Source of the DNA: an uncultured bacterium
GTDB taxonomy: Bacteria; Patescibacteriota; Patescibacteriia; Patescibacteriales; UBA12465
NCBI GenBank assembly: GCA_937983635.1
Contig: CALJZR010000039.1
Location: 1-33,967, forward strand
Length of the DNA stretch: 33,967 nucleotides
Direction of reading: 5' to 3'
A model generated the notes under the pieces. It saw nothing but the letters and a program-made list of their open reading frames with translations. It had not been told where the DNA came from and did not search any database. This document shows positions 1-7,459 of this stretch, piece after piece; the first letter of the stretch is position 1; every line of letters begins with the position of its first letter. Made by a program: the position numbers and the translations under genes.

Positions 1-36
1 AAAAGAAATAATTTTATAAACGCGCGCCCATTCACT

Positions 37-1236
37 CTACAACTCTTGATTTTGGGCGAAATCTCTGGAAATTAGGGAGGCAGCGGTAAAGTTAATGCGC
101 CAATCATCTTTATCCAACAAACATTCGGGGCAAGATTCACTGCGATAATTCAAAGGAAACACGGAATTAAGCCACACAGCTGTCAAATAAAAATTCTGCA
201 AACGGGCATTATTTTTATATTCTTGGGGGACAACAAAAGACTTATAGTCTCGGTCATAAAGTAAAACCGGGGATTTTCTTTTTTCTTTAGCCGCTCGAAT
301 CAACTCCAACTCCTTCAAAACATCATCGCTCAAATAAGCAGGAACGGAAAAAGAAAACTTCTGCTGTTCCTGATTGGTAAATTTATCGGAATTAAAATTA
401 TTTTCTGAATCAATCTGATCCATCCGCGGCTTTAACAACTCCAAAGAAACAGCAAAAAAAGCTGTTTCCAGTCGCTCCCCTTCTAAAACACGATCATTAA
501 TATTGCCAACTTCTCGCAAATGGCTTTCATAACGGACACGAGCACTTTCGTATAAAGTATAATTTATCTCCCACAAGCTTTCATAAAAAACCTCTTGCTC
601 AATCTCTTTAAAGGCCATTTTCAAAACGCTCTGATAATAATAAGAAATAAAATCAAAACTGATAAAAAGGGGCACTTGCTTGTCATCCAAAGCAACGGCC
701 AAAGAATAAAAATCATCCGCTTCTTTGGGCCAAGGGTTATCTAAAATAGCAAAACCGTTATTGTTTAGAGAATCTAAGCCTTTGTCTAAATTAAATTTAC
801 GGGAAACATCATAATAATTAGCAACGTCAACTTTTACATTCATCGGTTTTTTATATTCAGGAAACTTGAAATCTTTAATTGCGCTTACCGGTTCTTTATA
901 AAAATAAGAAAAATATAAGTATTCGACCGCGGTCTCCTCTCCTTCCTGTTCAAGACCCGACTCCCCTCCTTCTGTACCCTCAAGATGAACGTCGTCAAGA
1001 CGAGCGGGGTCAGAAGAGGAGGCCTGATTATTGTCTACTGGCGCTTTGGGCGTTGAACTAAACTTTTGCCAGGCCCACCAAGCTCCACCCGCTAATGCCA
1101 CCACGAAGATAACAAGCAAAATTATAAGCAATAATTTATTTTTATTTCCCCGTGGCTCTCTGACTGAAGACTGCTTGGCCGCATCGACAAAGTTATTGGC
1201 ACCATCAGCCGCTTTTTGACTAACTTGTTCAAACAT
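37..1236 (-). CDS. Membrane-anchored protein of unknown function
   Basis: A 399-residue protein whose family I do not recognise. Residues 1-33 are polar and basic, about 35-56 form one hydrophobic helix (LLLIILLVIFVVALAGG), and 65-100 are a Pro/Asp/Glu-rich linker. The remaining roughly 300 residues look like a soluble, aromatic-rich domain outside the membrane. There is a CPEC pair near residue 375. The topology suggests a cytoplasmic N-terminus and an external domain. The gene starts 5 bases after mltG ends, so it is probably co-transcribed with mltG and the nucleotidyltransferase. That context hints at a cell-envelope role, which is inference only. The reading frame is complete; the stop codon lies at 37-39. 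Confidence 0.8.
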   Translation of the reverse strand: MFEQVSQKAADGANNFVDAAKQSSVREPRGNKNKLLLIILLVIFVVALAGGAWWAWQKFSSTPKAPVDNNQASSSDPARLDDVHLEGTEGGESGLEQEGEETAVEYLYFSYFYKEPVSAIKDFKFPEYKKPMNVKVDVANYYDVSRKFNLDKGLDSLNNNGFAILDNPWPKEADDFYSLAVALDDKQVPLFISFDFISYYYQSVLKMAFKEIEQEVFYESLWEINYTLYESARVRYESHLREVGNINDRVLEGERLETAFFAVSLELLKPRMDQIDSENNFNSDKFTNQEQQKFSFSVPAYLSDDVLKELELIRAAKEKRKSPVLLYDRDYKSFVVPQEYKNNARLQNFYLTAVWLNSVFPLNYRSESCPECLLDKDDWRINFTAASLISRDFAQNQEL

Positions 1237-1241
1237 ATAAT

Positions 1242-2174
1242 TTAAGGCAAATATTTATTCTTATTGAGCAAATGCTCCTCGTAGGTGGTAGCATAAATGA
1301 TTTCCTTGCTCCCAGCCGGAGTCAGAAAATAATTATAGTTAGTACTAATAGGATAAATTGCCGCCTCAATCGCGAGAATGCCGGGATTGCTAATGGGGCC
1401 AGGCGGTAGACCCCGATATTTATAGGTATTATACTCTGATTCAATCTGGGTGTCTTCGGCAGAATATTGGACTTTATTCACTCCCAAAATATAAGCTAAA
1501 CTGGCACAGGACTGCAAAGCTTGACCGGCTTTGATGCGATCCCAAAAAATTCCGGAAATAATCCGGGCATCATTGTTATCGCCGTTAGCGTAATTGATTG
1601 GCGCCTCTTTTTCTAAAAGAGAGGCCATAGTGATGATTTCATAAATAGTCTTGCCCTGCTTGGCGATATCAGCCCGCATTTGCGTGGTAAGATGCTTATC
1701 GAAATTAAGCAACATCTTTTCAATCAAATCAGCTGGAGTCGAACTAGCGGCGTAAACACGATAAGTATCTGGGTATAAATAGCCCTCTAATCCTCGATTT
1801 TTCGGCTTATCTTCTAAAAAGCTAAAGTCATCAGAAAAATCAAGCGGTTGAGGCATCTCTTTTTCTTGGCTGTAGTCAACCCGAGGAAAGCCCGCTGCCT
1901 CCAAAAACTCTTCACTTTGCCAAATGCCTTGACCTTCAAGATATTGCCCGATATCACGGCTAGTCCAGCCTTCAATAAGGCGTACGGTCTTTTCCGGACG
2001 AGCTTCAATAGTCGCCGGTTTTTCTTGGGAAAAAATATTATCAAGGCGTCCAAAGAAACTATTATCAACCGCTAAAGAACGAACTAGACTCCGCCCAAAA
2101 ATCAAACCCAAAACCAGGGCGGTTAAGAGCGCGCAGAAAGCAAAAATTAATAAATAGCGGGCCAGACGAGACAT
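1242..2174 (-). CDS. mltG: Endolytic murein transglycosylase MltG (YceG family)
   Basis: This enzyme cleaves nascent glycan strands in the membrane during peptidoglycan synthesis and is thought to set strand ends. The 310-residue protein has an N-terminal membrane helix (about 7-27) and then a YceG domain. Family landmarks are visible: a LysM-like start around VRLIEGWTSRDIGQYL, GYLYPDTY at 131-138, the ASLLEKEAP segment (184-192) with the catalytic Glu, and GLPPGPISNPG (255-265). The length is close to that of the family. It lies 2 bases after the nucleotidyltransferase gene and 5 bases before the downstream membrane protein gene, suggesting one operon. With uppP, PBP2 and ftsX elsewhere in the window it supports a peptidoglycan cell wall. 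Confidence 0.93.
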   Translation of the reverse strand: MSRLARYLLIFAFCALLTALVLGLIFGRSLVRSLAVDNSFFGRLDNIFSQEKPATIEARPEKTVRLIEGWTSRDIGQYLEGQGIWQSEEFLEAAGFPRVDYSQEKEMPQPLDFSDDFSFLEDKPKNRGLEGYLYPDTYRVYAASSTPADLIEKMLLNFDKHLTTQMRADIAKQGKTIYEIITMASLLEKEAPINYANGDNNDARIISGIFWDRIKAGQALQSCASLAYILGVNKVQYSAEDTQIESEYNTYKYRGLPPGPISNPGILAIEAAIYPISTNYNYFLTPAGSKEIIYATTYEEHLLNKNKYLP

Positions 2175-2176
2175 AA

Positions 2177-2650
2177 TTATTTTTTAGATTTTAATTTCTC
2201 TTTTTTCGCCGCCGCCTCCGCAATTAAAAGCGAACTGGCTCTGATTTTTTTACCCAAGCCGTCCACCATTTTAATTTTATATTTTTGGCAAATCGGATAT
2301 TCGGGTACATCGCCGATACTATGACGGTCGCCGCCATTCGCAAAAATATCCGGCCGCAATTTTGCTAAAGACTTACAAACAGTCTTATCGCGATCAATCG
2401 AGACAAAAACCGCGTCAACGTCTCGTAAAGCGGAAACGATCTTCACCCTATCTTTCAAATTCATAAAAGGAACGCTCCCTTTAAGCTTAACTTGAAAATC
2501 GTTGTTAACAATAGCCACTAATTTATCGCCCAAACGGTGCGCCCGCTCAATCATTTCCAGGTGACCAACATGTAAAGGATTAAAGTAACCGGAAACAGCG
2601 ACAACAGTCGCTTTTTTCTTAACAATTTTAGATTTTTGGGAACTAGACAT
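2177..2650 (-). CDS. Cytidylyltransferase-family nucleotidyltransferase (TagD/RfaE-C-like)
   Basis: A 157-residue nucleotidyltransferase-fold protein. The nucleotide-binding motif HVGH is at 27-30 inside GYFNPLHVGH, followed by GDKLVAIVNND and NGGDR near 105-109. A C-terminal GKKIRASSLL resembles the substrate-closing ISSS/T segment of the family. Members transfer CMP or AMP to a small phosphorylated alcohol or sugar (glycerol-3-phosphate, heptose-1-phosphate, pantetheine-phosphate). The substrate cannot be read from the sequence; the overall pattern is nearest the RfaE C-terminal/TagD group. A short Lys-rich stretch precedes the fold and another ends the protein. It is the first gene of the mltG operon, directly downstream of a good promoter. 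Confidence 0.82.
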   Translation of the reverse strand: MSSSQKSKIVKKKATVVAVSGYFNPLHVGHLEMIERAHRLGDKLVAIVNNDFQVKLKGSVPFMNLKDRVKIVSALRDVDAVFVSIDRDKTVCKSLAKLRPDIFANGGDRHSIGDVPEYPICQKYKIKMVDGLGKKIRASSLLIAEAAAKKEKLKSKK

Positions 2651-2678
2651 ATGCTTAAAATATTATTTTTATAATCAT

Positions 2679-2707
2679 ATTATAGCAAAAAATGGGCCGG
2701 CAACCAA
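2679..2707 (-). promoter_or_regulatory. Sigma-70-type promoter of the nucleotidyltransferase-mltG operon
   Basis: On the minus strand TTGGTT (2702-2707), a 17-base spacer and TATAAT (2679-2684), with TGC just before the -10 (extended -10). It lies about 30 bases upstream of the start at 2650. The same TTGC-TATA pattern recurs at 5780 and 25035. Confidence 0.75.
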
Positions 2708-2719
2708 GTTTAGATAAAA

Positions 2720-2752
2720 AAAACAAAAAGAGACTCAAGCGAGTCTCTTTTT
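2720..2752 (-). terminator. Rho-independent terminator of groESL
   Basis: A 12-bp stem (2725-2736 with 2741-2752) closes on loop AAGC and is flanked by an A-run on the left, giving U-runs on the minus strand. It lies 21 bases after the groEL stop codon and separates groESL from the next operon. The T-run on the other side means it could also work in the plus direction. Confidence 0.9.
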
Positions 2753-2772
2753 TGCTAAACTAGCAATTATTT

Positions 2773-4437
2773 TTACATCATCCCCATATCCATGCCACCG
2801 TGGCTGTGGCTATTATCACAAGCGCAACTCTTAACCTCGGGCTTATCGGTAATGACGGCTTCAGTGGTTAAAAACATCATAGCTGCTGAAGCGGCATTTT
2901 CCAAAGCGGAACGGACAACTTTAGTCGGATCAACAATGCCCGCTTTCAGCATATCCACAAATTCACCATCAGCAGCATTATAACCCCTAATTTCCTTTAC
3001 TCCTTTATTTTCTTCAATAATACGCTGTAAAATCAAGGAGCCATCAACTCCAGCATTACTAGCAATTTGCTTAATTGGCTCTAGGATAGATTGATTAATA
3101 ATCTTTTCGCCAGCCGATAGAACACTGGCGTCTTTCATTTCTTTTTCAAAGCCGGCAAAATCAGCGCCGTAACAAGCGATAGCTAAAGCAAGGCCACCGC
3201 CGGGGACAACGCCCTCTTCCACGGCTGCTTTGGTAGCATTTAAAGCATCTTCAATGCGATATTTCTTTTCCTTCATTTCGGTTTCAGTGGCCGCTCCAAC
3301 TTTAATTACAGCTACGCCTCCCGATAACTTAGCCAAGCGCTCCTGCAATTTTTCTTTATCAAAATCGGAATCACTAAGCTCTTTTTCCTTACGGATTTGG
3401 GCAATGCGTTCTGCAATCATTTTCTTATCACCGGCGCCATCAATAATCGTAGTATTGTCTTTTGAGGAAACTACCCGGCGAGCACGACCTAAATCTTCCA
3501 GTTCAGTCTTGTCTAACTTCAAACCGACTTCCTCAGAAATAACCCGAGAACCAACTAAAACTGCAATATCTGCCAACATCGCCTTACGGCGATCACCAAA
3601 ACCAGGAGCCTTAATGCCTAAAACATTAAAAGTGCCTCTAAGCTTATTGACCACAAAAGTGGCTAAAGCCTCGCCTTCAATTTCTTCGGCAATAATCACC
3701 AGATCTTTTTTACCAGATTGAACAACTTTTTCTAAAAGCGGCAAAATTTCCTGTAAAGAAGCAATCTTTTTGTCGGTTACTAAAATATAGGGGTCGTTCA
3801 TCTCCGCCTTCATCGTTTCGGAATTACTAATCATATAAGGAGAAACATAGCCCTTATCAAACTGCATACCTTCAACCACTTCTTTCTCAATCCCGAAGGA
3901 CTGACCTTCCTCAACAGTGATGACTCCTTCTTTTCCTACACTATCCATTGCTTCGGCGATAATCTGACCGATTTCCGCATCATTGGCAGAAATAGAACCG
4001 ACTTGGGCAATTTCTTCCTTGGTGCTGATGCTCTTGCTCATTTTTTTCAATTCAGTAACAATTTGCGCTACCCGGCCTTCAATTCCCCGGCGGATTTCAA
4101 TCGGATTAACGCCGGCGGCCACTAATTTCAAGCCATTATTAATAATCGCTTGAGCTAAAACGGTGGCCGTAGTAGTGCCGTCACCAGCAGCATCATTGGT
4201 TTTAGAAGAAACCTCTTTAACAATACTGGCACCGATATTTTCAAACTTATCCTCCAATTCAATTTCTTTAGCTACAGTCACACCATCTTTAGTAACAATC
4301 GGCGAACCATAGTTACGGTCAATCACGACATTGCGTCCTTTAGGGCCGAGGGTAACTTTAACGGCGTTTGCCAACTGATCAGCACCGCGCTTTAAAGCCA
4401 GTCGAGCTTTTTCATCAAAAATTATTTGTTTAGCCAT
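2773..4437 (-). CDS. groL: Chaperonin GroEL (Hsp60)
   Basis: A 554-residue chaperonin subunit that assembles into the double-ring folding chamber and works with GroES in the cytoplasm. The family's features are intact: the ATP-binding region LGPKGRNVVIDRNYGSP near the N-terminus, NDAAGDGTTTATVLAQAI, the apical domain, and the VEEGVVPGGGLAL segment towards the C-terminus. The tail ends in HSHGGMDMGMM, a short form of the flexible Gly/Met tail, preceded by an unusual CAC pair and two His residues. Length is normal (about 540-550). It follows groES by 29 bases and is followed by a strong terminator. Control is expected through the CIRCE operator upstream of groES. Confidence 0.98.
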   Translation of the reverse strand: MAKQIIFDEKARLALKRGADQLANAVKVTLGPKGRNVVIDRNYGSPIVTKDGVTVAKEIELEDKFENIGASIVKEVSSKTNDAAGDGTTTATVLAQAIINNGLKLVAAGVNPIEIRRGIEGRVAQIVTELKKMSKSISTKEEIAQVGSISANDAEIGQIIAEAMDSVGKEGVITVEEGQSFGIEKEVVEGMQFDKGYVSPYMISNSETMKAEMNDPYILVTDKKIASLQEILPLLEKVVQSGKKDLVIIAEEIEGEALATFVVNKLRGTFNVLGIKAPGFGDRRKAMLADIAVLVGSRVISEEVGLKLDKTELEDLGRARRVVSSKDNTTIIDGAGDKKMIAERIAQIRKEKELSDSDFDKEKLQERLAKLSGGVAVIKVGAATETEMKEKKYRIEDALNATKAAVEEGVVPGGGLALAIACYGADFAGFEKEMKDASVLSAGEKIINQSILEPIKQIASNAGVDGSLILQRIIEENKGVKEIRGYNAADGEFVDMLKAGIVDPTKVVRSALENAASAAMMFLTTEAVITDKPEVKSCACDNSHSHGGMDMGMM

Positions 4438-4466
4438 ATAGTTATATAAATTAAGTTTTAAGTTTA

Positions 4467-4757
4467 TTATTCAACAATCGCAACAATATCGCTTTCGTTA
4501 AGAATGAGAAAATCCTCACCGTCAATTTTAATTTCATCGGGAGAATATTTCTTAAATATGACTTGGTTGCCGACAGCTACACTCATGGGCGATAATTGAC
4601 CGTTGTCCAAAATCCTACCTGGGCCGACGGCAATTACTTCGCCTTTTTCCGGACGCTCTTTATCGGCAGTGCTGGGTAAAAAAATCCCCGATTTAGTAAT
4701 TTCTTCCTGAACGGCAGCTTTAACAATCACATGATTAGAAAGAGGTTTTAACTGCAT
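4467..4757 (-). CDS. groS: Co-chaperonin GroES (Hsp10)
   Basis: The 10-kDa lid of the GroEL chamber. I chose the ATG at 4757, giving MQLKPLSNHVIVK and 96 residues; a possible upstream TTG at 4772 would add five residues that are not typical of the family. Recognisable elements are the N-terminal strand LKPLSNHVIVK, the mobile-loop region around EEITKSGIFLPS, KGEVIAVGPGR, the VGNQVIFKKY segment and EDFLILNESDIVAIVE at the end. It is the first gene of groESL, about 125 bases downstream of its promoter and CIRCE site. No Shine-Dalgarno sequence is obvious. Confidence 0.97.
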   Translation of the reverse strand: MQLKPLSNHVIVKAAVQEEITKSGIFLPSTADKERPEKGEVIAVGPGRILDNGQLSPMSVAVGNQVIFKKYSPDEIKIDGEDFLILNESDIVAIVE

Positions 4758-4854
4758 AGAACTAAGAGTCAAAAATAATTTATAAGATTACTATTTTTTA
4801 GCAAACTTAGAGAATTATTTTGACTAATATTATAAGAATTTTTTAAATATATTA

Positions 4855-4881
4855 TTAGCACTCAAAGCAAGCGAGTGCTAA
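4855..4881. promoter_or_regulatory. CIRCE operator of groESL (HrcA binding site)
   Basis: A perfect inverted repeat TTAGCACTC-N9-GAGTGCTAA, identical to the known CIRCE consensus. It begins 10 bases downstream of the groES -10 box, overlapping the expected early transcribed region, where bound HrcA would block transcription. The cognate repressor gene hrcA lies at 21304-21993. Confidence 0.97.
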
Positions 4882-4891
4882 GTCTAAGCCT

Positions 4892-4920
4892 ATTTTAAGC
4901 CTTTTCCCTAGACCTGTCAA
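4892..4920 (-). promoter_or_regulatory. Promoter of groES-groEL
   Basis: On the minus strand TTGACA (4915-4920, exact consensus), a 17-base spacer and TAAAAT (4892-4897). Transcription should start near 4885, directly before the CIRCE element. The untranslated leader would be about 125 bases. Confidence 0.88.
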
Positions 4921-4988
4921 GACTGAAGCAATCTTAATAAAAGACTGGCAAATACTCAAAAAATATAGTAGAATTAAATAATAAAATT

Positions 4989-5768
4989 ATGACTATTTTT
5001 TACTCTATTCTTCTCGGTTTAATCGAGGGTATTACCGAATTCCTTCCCATCTCCTCCACCGCCCACCTTATTATCACTTCTAAGGCCCTAAGCATCCCGG
5101 AGAGCGACTTTTTAGATAGTTTCCTGATTTCCATCCAATTAGGAGCCATCCTCTCAGTAGCGGCTTTATATGCCCGCAAACTCCTTAAAGCACCAAAATT
5201 AATTCTGAAAATTGCGGCCGCCTTCATTCCCACTGCCATCATCGGGCTAGGGGCTTATAAACTGGTAAAAAATTACTTAATGGAAAGCCTGCCTTTAATC
5301 GCCGCCGCTTTATTAATTGGTGGTATTATCCTAATTGTTTTAGAAAAATACTTTGCTCGCCGCCACCAAATAGAAGTTAATCAAGATCTAGGGCGATTAA
5401 GCTACCGCCAAGCGGTTCTCATCGGCGTCTTTCAGTCTCTAGCCATCATTCCGGGAGTTTCCCGCTCCGCCGCCACCATCATGGGCGGTCTAGCGCTTAA
5501 TATTTCTCGAAAAAATATTGTTGAATTCTCTTTCTTACTGGCTCTACCCACCATGGCCGCCGCCACTGCTTTAGATTTATATAAAACTCCGCCCGTCTTG
5601 CACGGCAATGACTTATTTATCTGGTTAATCGGCTTAATTACTGCCTTCATCACCGCTGTCTTAGGGATTAAATTCTTTTTAAAATTCATCCAAAAAAATG
5701 ACTTCCAAATTTTCGGCTGGTATCGCATCCTTTTAGGTCTAATTCTATTCGCTTGGATATTGTTTTAA
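4989..5768 (+). CDS. uppP: Undecaprenyl-diphosphatase UppP (BacA)
   Basis: An integral membrane enzyme that dephosphorylates undecaprenyl diphosphate to recycle the lipid carrier for peptidoglycan and other envelope polymers. The 259-residue protein carries both family signatures: EGITEFLPISSTAH near the N-terminus (13-26) and PGVSRSAATI around 155-164, with several hydrophobic helices between and after them. Length is slightly below the usual 265-275. It is transcribed away from groES. The -10-like TATAGT at 4964-4969 may serve it, but no convincing -35 is visible. The small promoter-mini-ORF-terminator unit follows directly. Confidence 0.96.
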   Translation: MTIFYSILLGLIEGITEFLPISSTAHLIITSKALSIPESDFLDSFLISIQLGAILSVAALYARKLLKAPKLILKIAAAFIPTAIIGLGAYKLVKNYLMESLPLIAAALLIGGIILIVLEKYFARRHQIEVNQDLGRLSYRQAVLIGVFQSLAIIPGVSRSAATIMGGLALNISRKNIVEFSFLLALPTMAAATALDLYKTPPVLHGNDLFIWLIGLITAFITAVLGIKFFLKFIQKNDFQIFGWYRILLGLILFAWILF

Positions 5769-5788
5769 TTAAATATTTTTGCTATATT
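5760..5788 (+). promoter_or_regulatory. Promoter of the Phe-rich mini-ORF
   Basis: TTGTTT (5760-5765), a 17-base spacer and TATATT (5783-5788), with TGC immediately before the -10. The predicted start of transcription, about 5795, is only about 3 bases before the ATG at 5798, so the message would be nearly leaderless. The -35 overlaps the uppP stop codon. Confidence 0.65.
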
Positions 5789-5797
5789 AAAAAAGCT

Positions 5798-5890
5798 ATG
5801 AATAATCATTACGTAAAACTAAACCGCTCCTTCTTTTTTGCGTTTTACTTTACCGGCTCCGCCCGGCCAGTTTTGCGTGTCTTAGACTAG
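5798..5890 (+). CDS. Phe-rich 30-residue mini-ORF, candidate attenuator leader peptide
   Basis: Starts MNNHYVKLNR and continues SFFFAFYFTG, then ends RPVLRVLD. The run FFFAFYF closely resembles the Phe run of the enterobacterial pheA leader peptide (FFFAFFF). Three RNA segments around it can pair in two exclusive ways. Segment 5811-5820 with 5869-5878 forms a 10-bp stem with one G-U. Segment 5863-5876 with 5911-5925 forms a longer stem that would destroy the terminator at 5913-5940. That is the logic of translational attenuation. Unexplained: the Phe codons lie 3' of segment 1, and no aromatic amino acid gene follows, only a 48-codon small gene. It could instead be part of a free-standing small RNA. 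Confidence 0.5.
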   Translation: MNNHYVKLNRSFFFAFYFTGSARPVLRVLD

Positions 5891-5912
5891 AACCAGATCA
5901 TCAAGACTTTGC

Positions 5913-5942
5913 AAAAACCGGCCGGAAACGGCCGGTTTTTTT
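5913..5942 (+). terminator. Strong intrinsic terminator with GAAA tetraloop
   Basis: A 12-bp GC-rich stem, 5913-5924 with 5929-5940, closes on GAAA and runs into seven T. It ends the mini-ORF transcript at roughly 150 bases and may also end uppP messages. Its 5' arm can pair alternatively with 5863-5876. Confidence 0.92.
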
Positions 5943-5978
5943 ATTGTTCCTTATAAATTTAACTTAAATATCAGAACC

Positions 5979-6125
5979 ATGGAAACCCCAGAAAAACTTT
6001 CAGCAAAAACTGTCATCGAGGCAGAAGAAAACAAAAAAAGCAGTGAAAATACTGCGCCTAAAACCGATGATTATCTGGAAAAACTCCGGAATTATTATCG
6101 GTCTGCTAACACTCATATCTGCTAA
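5979..6125 (+). CDS. Small hydrophilic protein of unknown function (48 aa)
   Basis: An ATG-started frame beginning METPEKLSAKTV and ending SANTHIC, 48 residues, highly charged (Glu/Lys-rich) with a short aromatic segment NYYRS near the end. It sits between two intrinsic terminators (5913-5942 and 6145-6175), so it is either reached by read-through from the attenuator-like unit or has its own unseen promoter. No homologue is recognised. No Shine-Dalgarno sequence is seen, which is common in this window. Coding status is plausible, not certain. Confidence 0.45.
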   Translation: METPEKLSAKTVIEAEENKKSSENTAPKTDDYLEKLRNYYRSANTHIC

Positions 6126-6144
6126 AATAGCCGATATAAAACAG

Positions 6145-6175
6145 AAACCCACTGACAAACGCCAGTGGGTTTTTA
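6145..6175 (+). terminator. Bidirectional intrinsic terminator
   Basis: A 10-bp stem AAACCCACTG (6145-6154) with CAGTGGGTTT (6163-6172), an 8-base loop and flanking T-run. It lies between the 48-codon gene (plus) and the end of the carbonic-anhydrase-like gene (minus) and could serve both converging transcripts. Confidence 0.85.
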
Positions 6176-6196
6176 ATTCAGTAAATACTTGTTTGC

Positions 6197-6982
6197 TTAG
6201 GCCTTAGCCGGGGCAATAAAAGATTCCACTCTTACCCGGCCCTCAAACTCAGCGGCCACTGCTTCGGCCCAAGCCTTAGTTTTTGCCAAAGATTCTTCAT
6301 TCTCTGCCGAAATCAATAGGTAGAAAGGGTCTTCTTGACTAAAACGATGGCCAAAACCATGATCACCTAAGGCAATGCCAATTAAAGCCTTGGCCTCAGT
6401 GCGCTGATATTCTTCGCTTAAACCGAAAAATTCAGCGGAAGAGATAAATCTTCCCGGGAAGCCAGGGAGATTGGCCACATCGAAACGGCCGCTACCCTCA
6501 AGCACCAAACAGCGCTCGTTATGAACCGGACAAGAAAAATCTTCTTTATGCACCTCAGAATAAGAGGCACCCGTGCGCTCAGCTAAAGACTGGGTAAACT
6601 CATAGCCATGGCGATCACTATCGGGACCAGGATGAGCAATGCCAGCGGCCCCGCAATTATCGTGACCGGTGACGCGAATTCCCAATTCTTTAATCTTAGC
6701 CTCTAAGATAGCGAGGTCGTTCTCATTTAAGAGAATCCCCTGACCGGCTAAACCGAGCTTGTGACCAGAGCAAACCCGGCCGTCAGCACAATCCAAACAA
6801 TCAAGAGGACGCTGAAAAGATTCTTTGAAGCCCGGCAAGGCTTCAAGCAATTCGGAGAGATTACGACCTTCTTTAAGGCCAACAATAATCTCATTGTTTT
6901 GAGATTTCTCCCATTCCTGGTTTAAGAGGGTTTCATGATCTTCATGATGGCCCTGAAAATTTTGTTTTAACATTTCAGACAT
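6197..6982 (-). CDS. Beta-carbonic-anhydrase-like zinc protein
   Basis: A 261-residue soluble protein with the ligand pattern of beta-carbonic anhydrases: C65-x-D67-x-R69 (CADGR) and, about 40 residues later, H107-x-x-C110 (GHDNC) followed by GAAG. In that family Cys-His-Cys bind zinc and the Asp-Arg pair positions the water that hydrates CO2. The surroundings differ from classic enzymes: extra Cys at 62 and 71, a GHGFGH-like His cluster late in the protein (GDHGFGHRF), and a long polar N-terminus. A related activity is therefore possible. It is the last gene after atpC, 31 bases downstream, and is probably co-transcribed with the ATP synthase operon. Confidence 0.7.
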   Translation of the reverse strand: MSEMLKQNFQGHHEDHETLLNQEWEKSQNNEIIVGLKEGRNLSELLEALPGFKESFQRPLDCLDCADGRVCSGHKLGLAGQGILLNENDLAILEAKIKELGIRVTGHDNCGAAGIAHPGPDSDRHGYEFTQSLAERTGASYSEVHKEDFSCPVHNERCLVLEGSGRFDVANLPGFPGRFISSAEFFGLSEEYQRTEAKALIGIALGDHGFGHRFSQEDPFYLLISAENEESLAKTKAWAEAVAAEFEGRVRVESFIAPAKA

Positions 6983-7013
6983 TTTTTGTTAATAATATAT
7001 TTATTTAACTGAA

Positions 7014-7454
7014 TTACTTCACATTTTTCAAACGGCGCCACTTATGGAGAGCGCGTTCACGCGCCAATTCTGCCTCCAATTTAGCTGCCACTGCCGACAA
7101 GTCATAGCCTTCGCGAGAAAGAGCATCAGCTTTAGCTTCTTCTGCCTGTTTACGCGCTTTTTCAATTCGAGATTCATCCAATTCCTGGGCGCGCTCCGCC
7201 GTGTCTGCTAGAATAACTACCTTATCTCGTAAAACTTCAATAAAACCTCCGGAAACAGACATAATTTCTATCTCTTGATCTAAAGTTTTGATTTCCAAAA
7301 CTCCTGGCTTCAACATAGAAACTAAAGGAATATGATCGGGCAAGATGGTAATCTCTCCCGACTGCGTCGGAACAGTCACCTGAAGGATGTCCTGTTTAAG
7401 TACAGTCCGTTCAGGAGTAACAATCTCGAATTTAATATTTTTTTTATCGGCCAT
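7014..7454 (-). CDS. atpC: ATP synthase F1 epsilon subunit
   Basis: A 146-residue central-stalk subunit. The N-terminal beta-sandwich is visible in FEIVTPERTVLKQDILQVTVPTQSGEI and ILPDHIPLVSMLKPGVL. The C-terminal part, from about residue 90, is a helical hairpin rich in Ala, Glu and Arg, the element that can inhibit ATP hydrolysis in the family. It lies 5 bases after atpD, as expected at the end of a bacterial atp operon. Confidence 0.95.
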   Translation of the reverse strand: MADKKNIKFEIVTPERTVLKQDILQVTVPTQSGEITILPDHIPLVSMLKPGVLEIKTLDQEIEIMSVSGGFIEVLRDKVVILADTAERAQELDESRIEKARKQAEEAKADALSREGYDLSAVAAKLEAELARERALHKWRRLKNVK

Positions 7455-7459
7455 AATAA

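Noticed and set aside
3230..3721. 163-residue open frame on the plus strand opposite groEL
   Set aside because: Antisense to a fully conserved gene, Ser/Lys-rich mirror composition, no family pattern.
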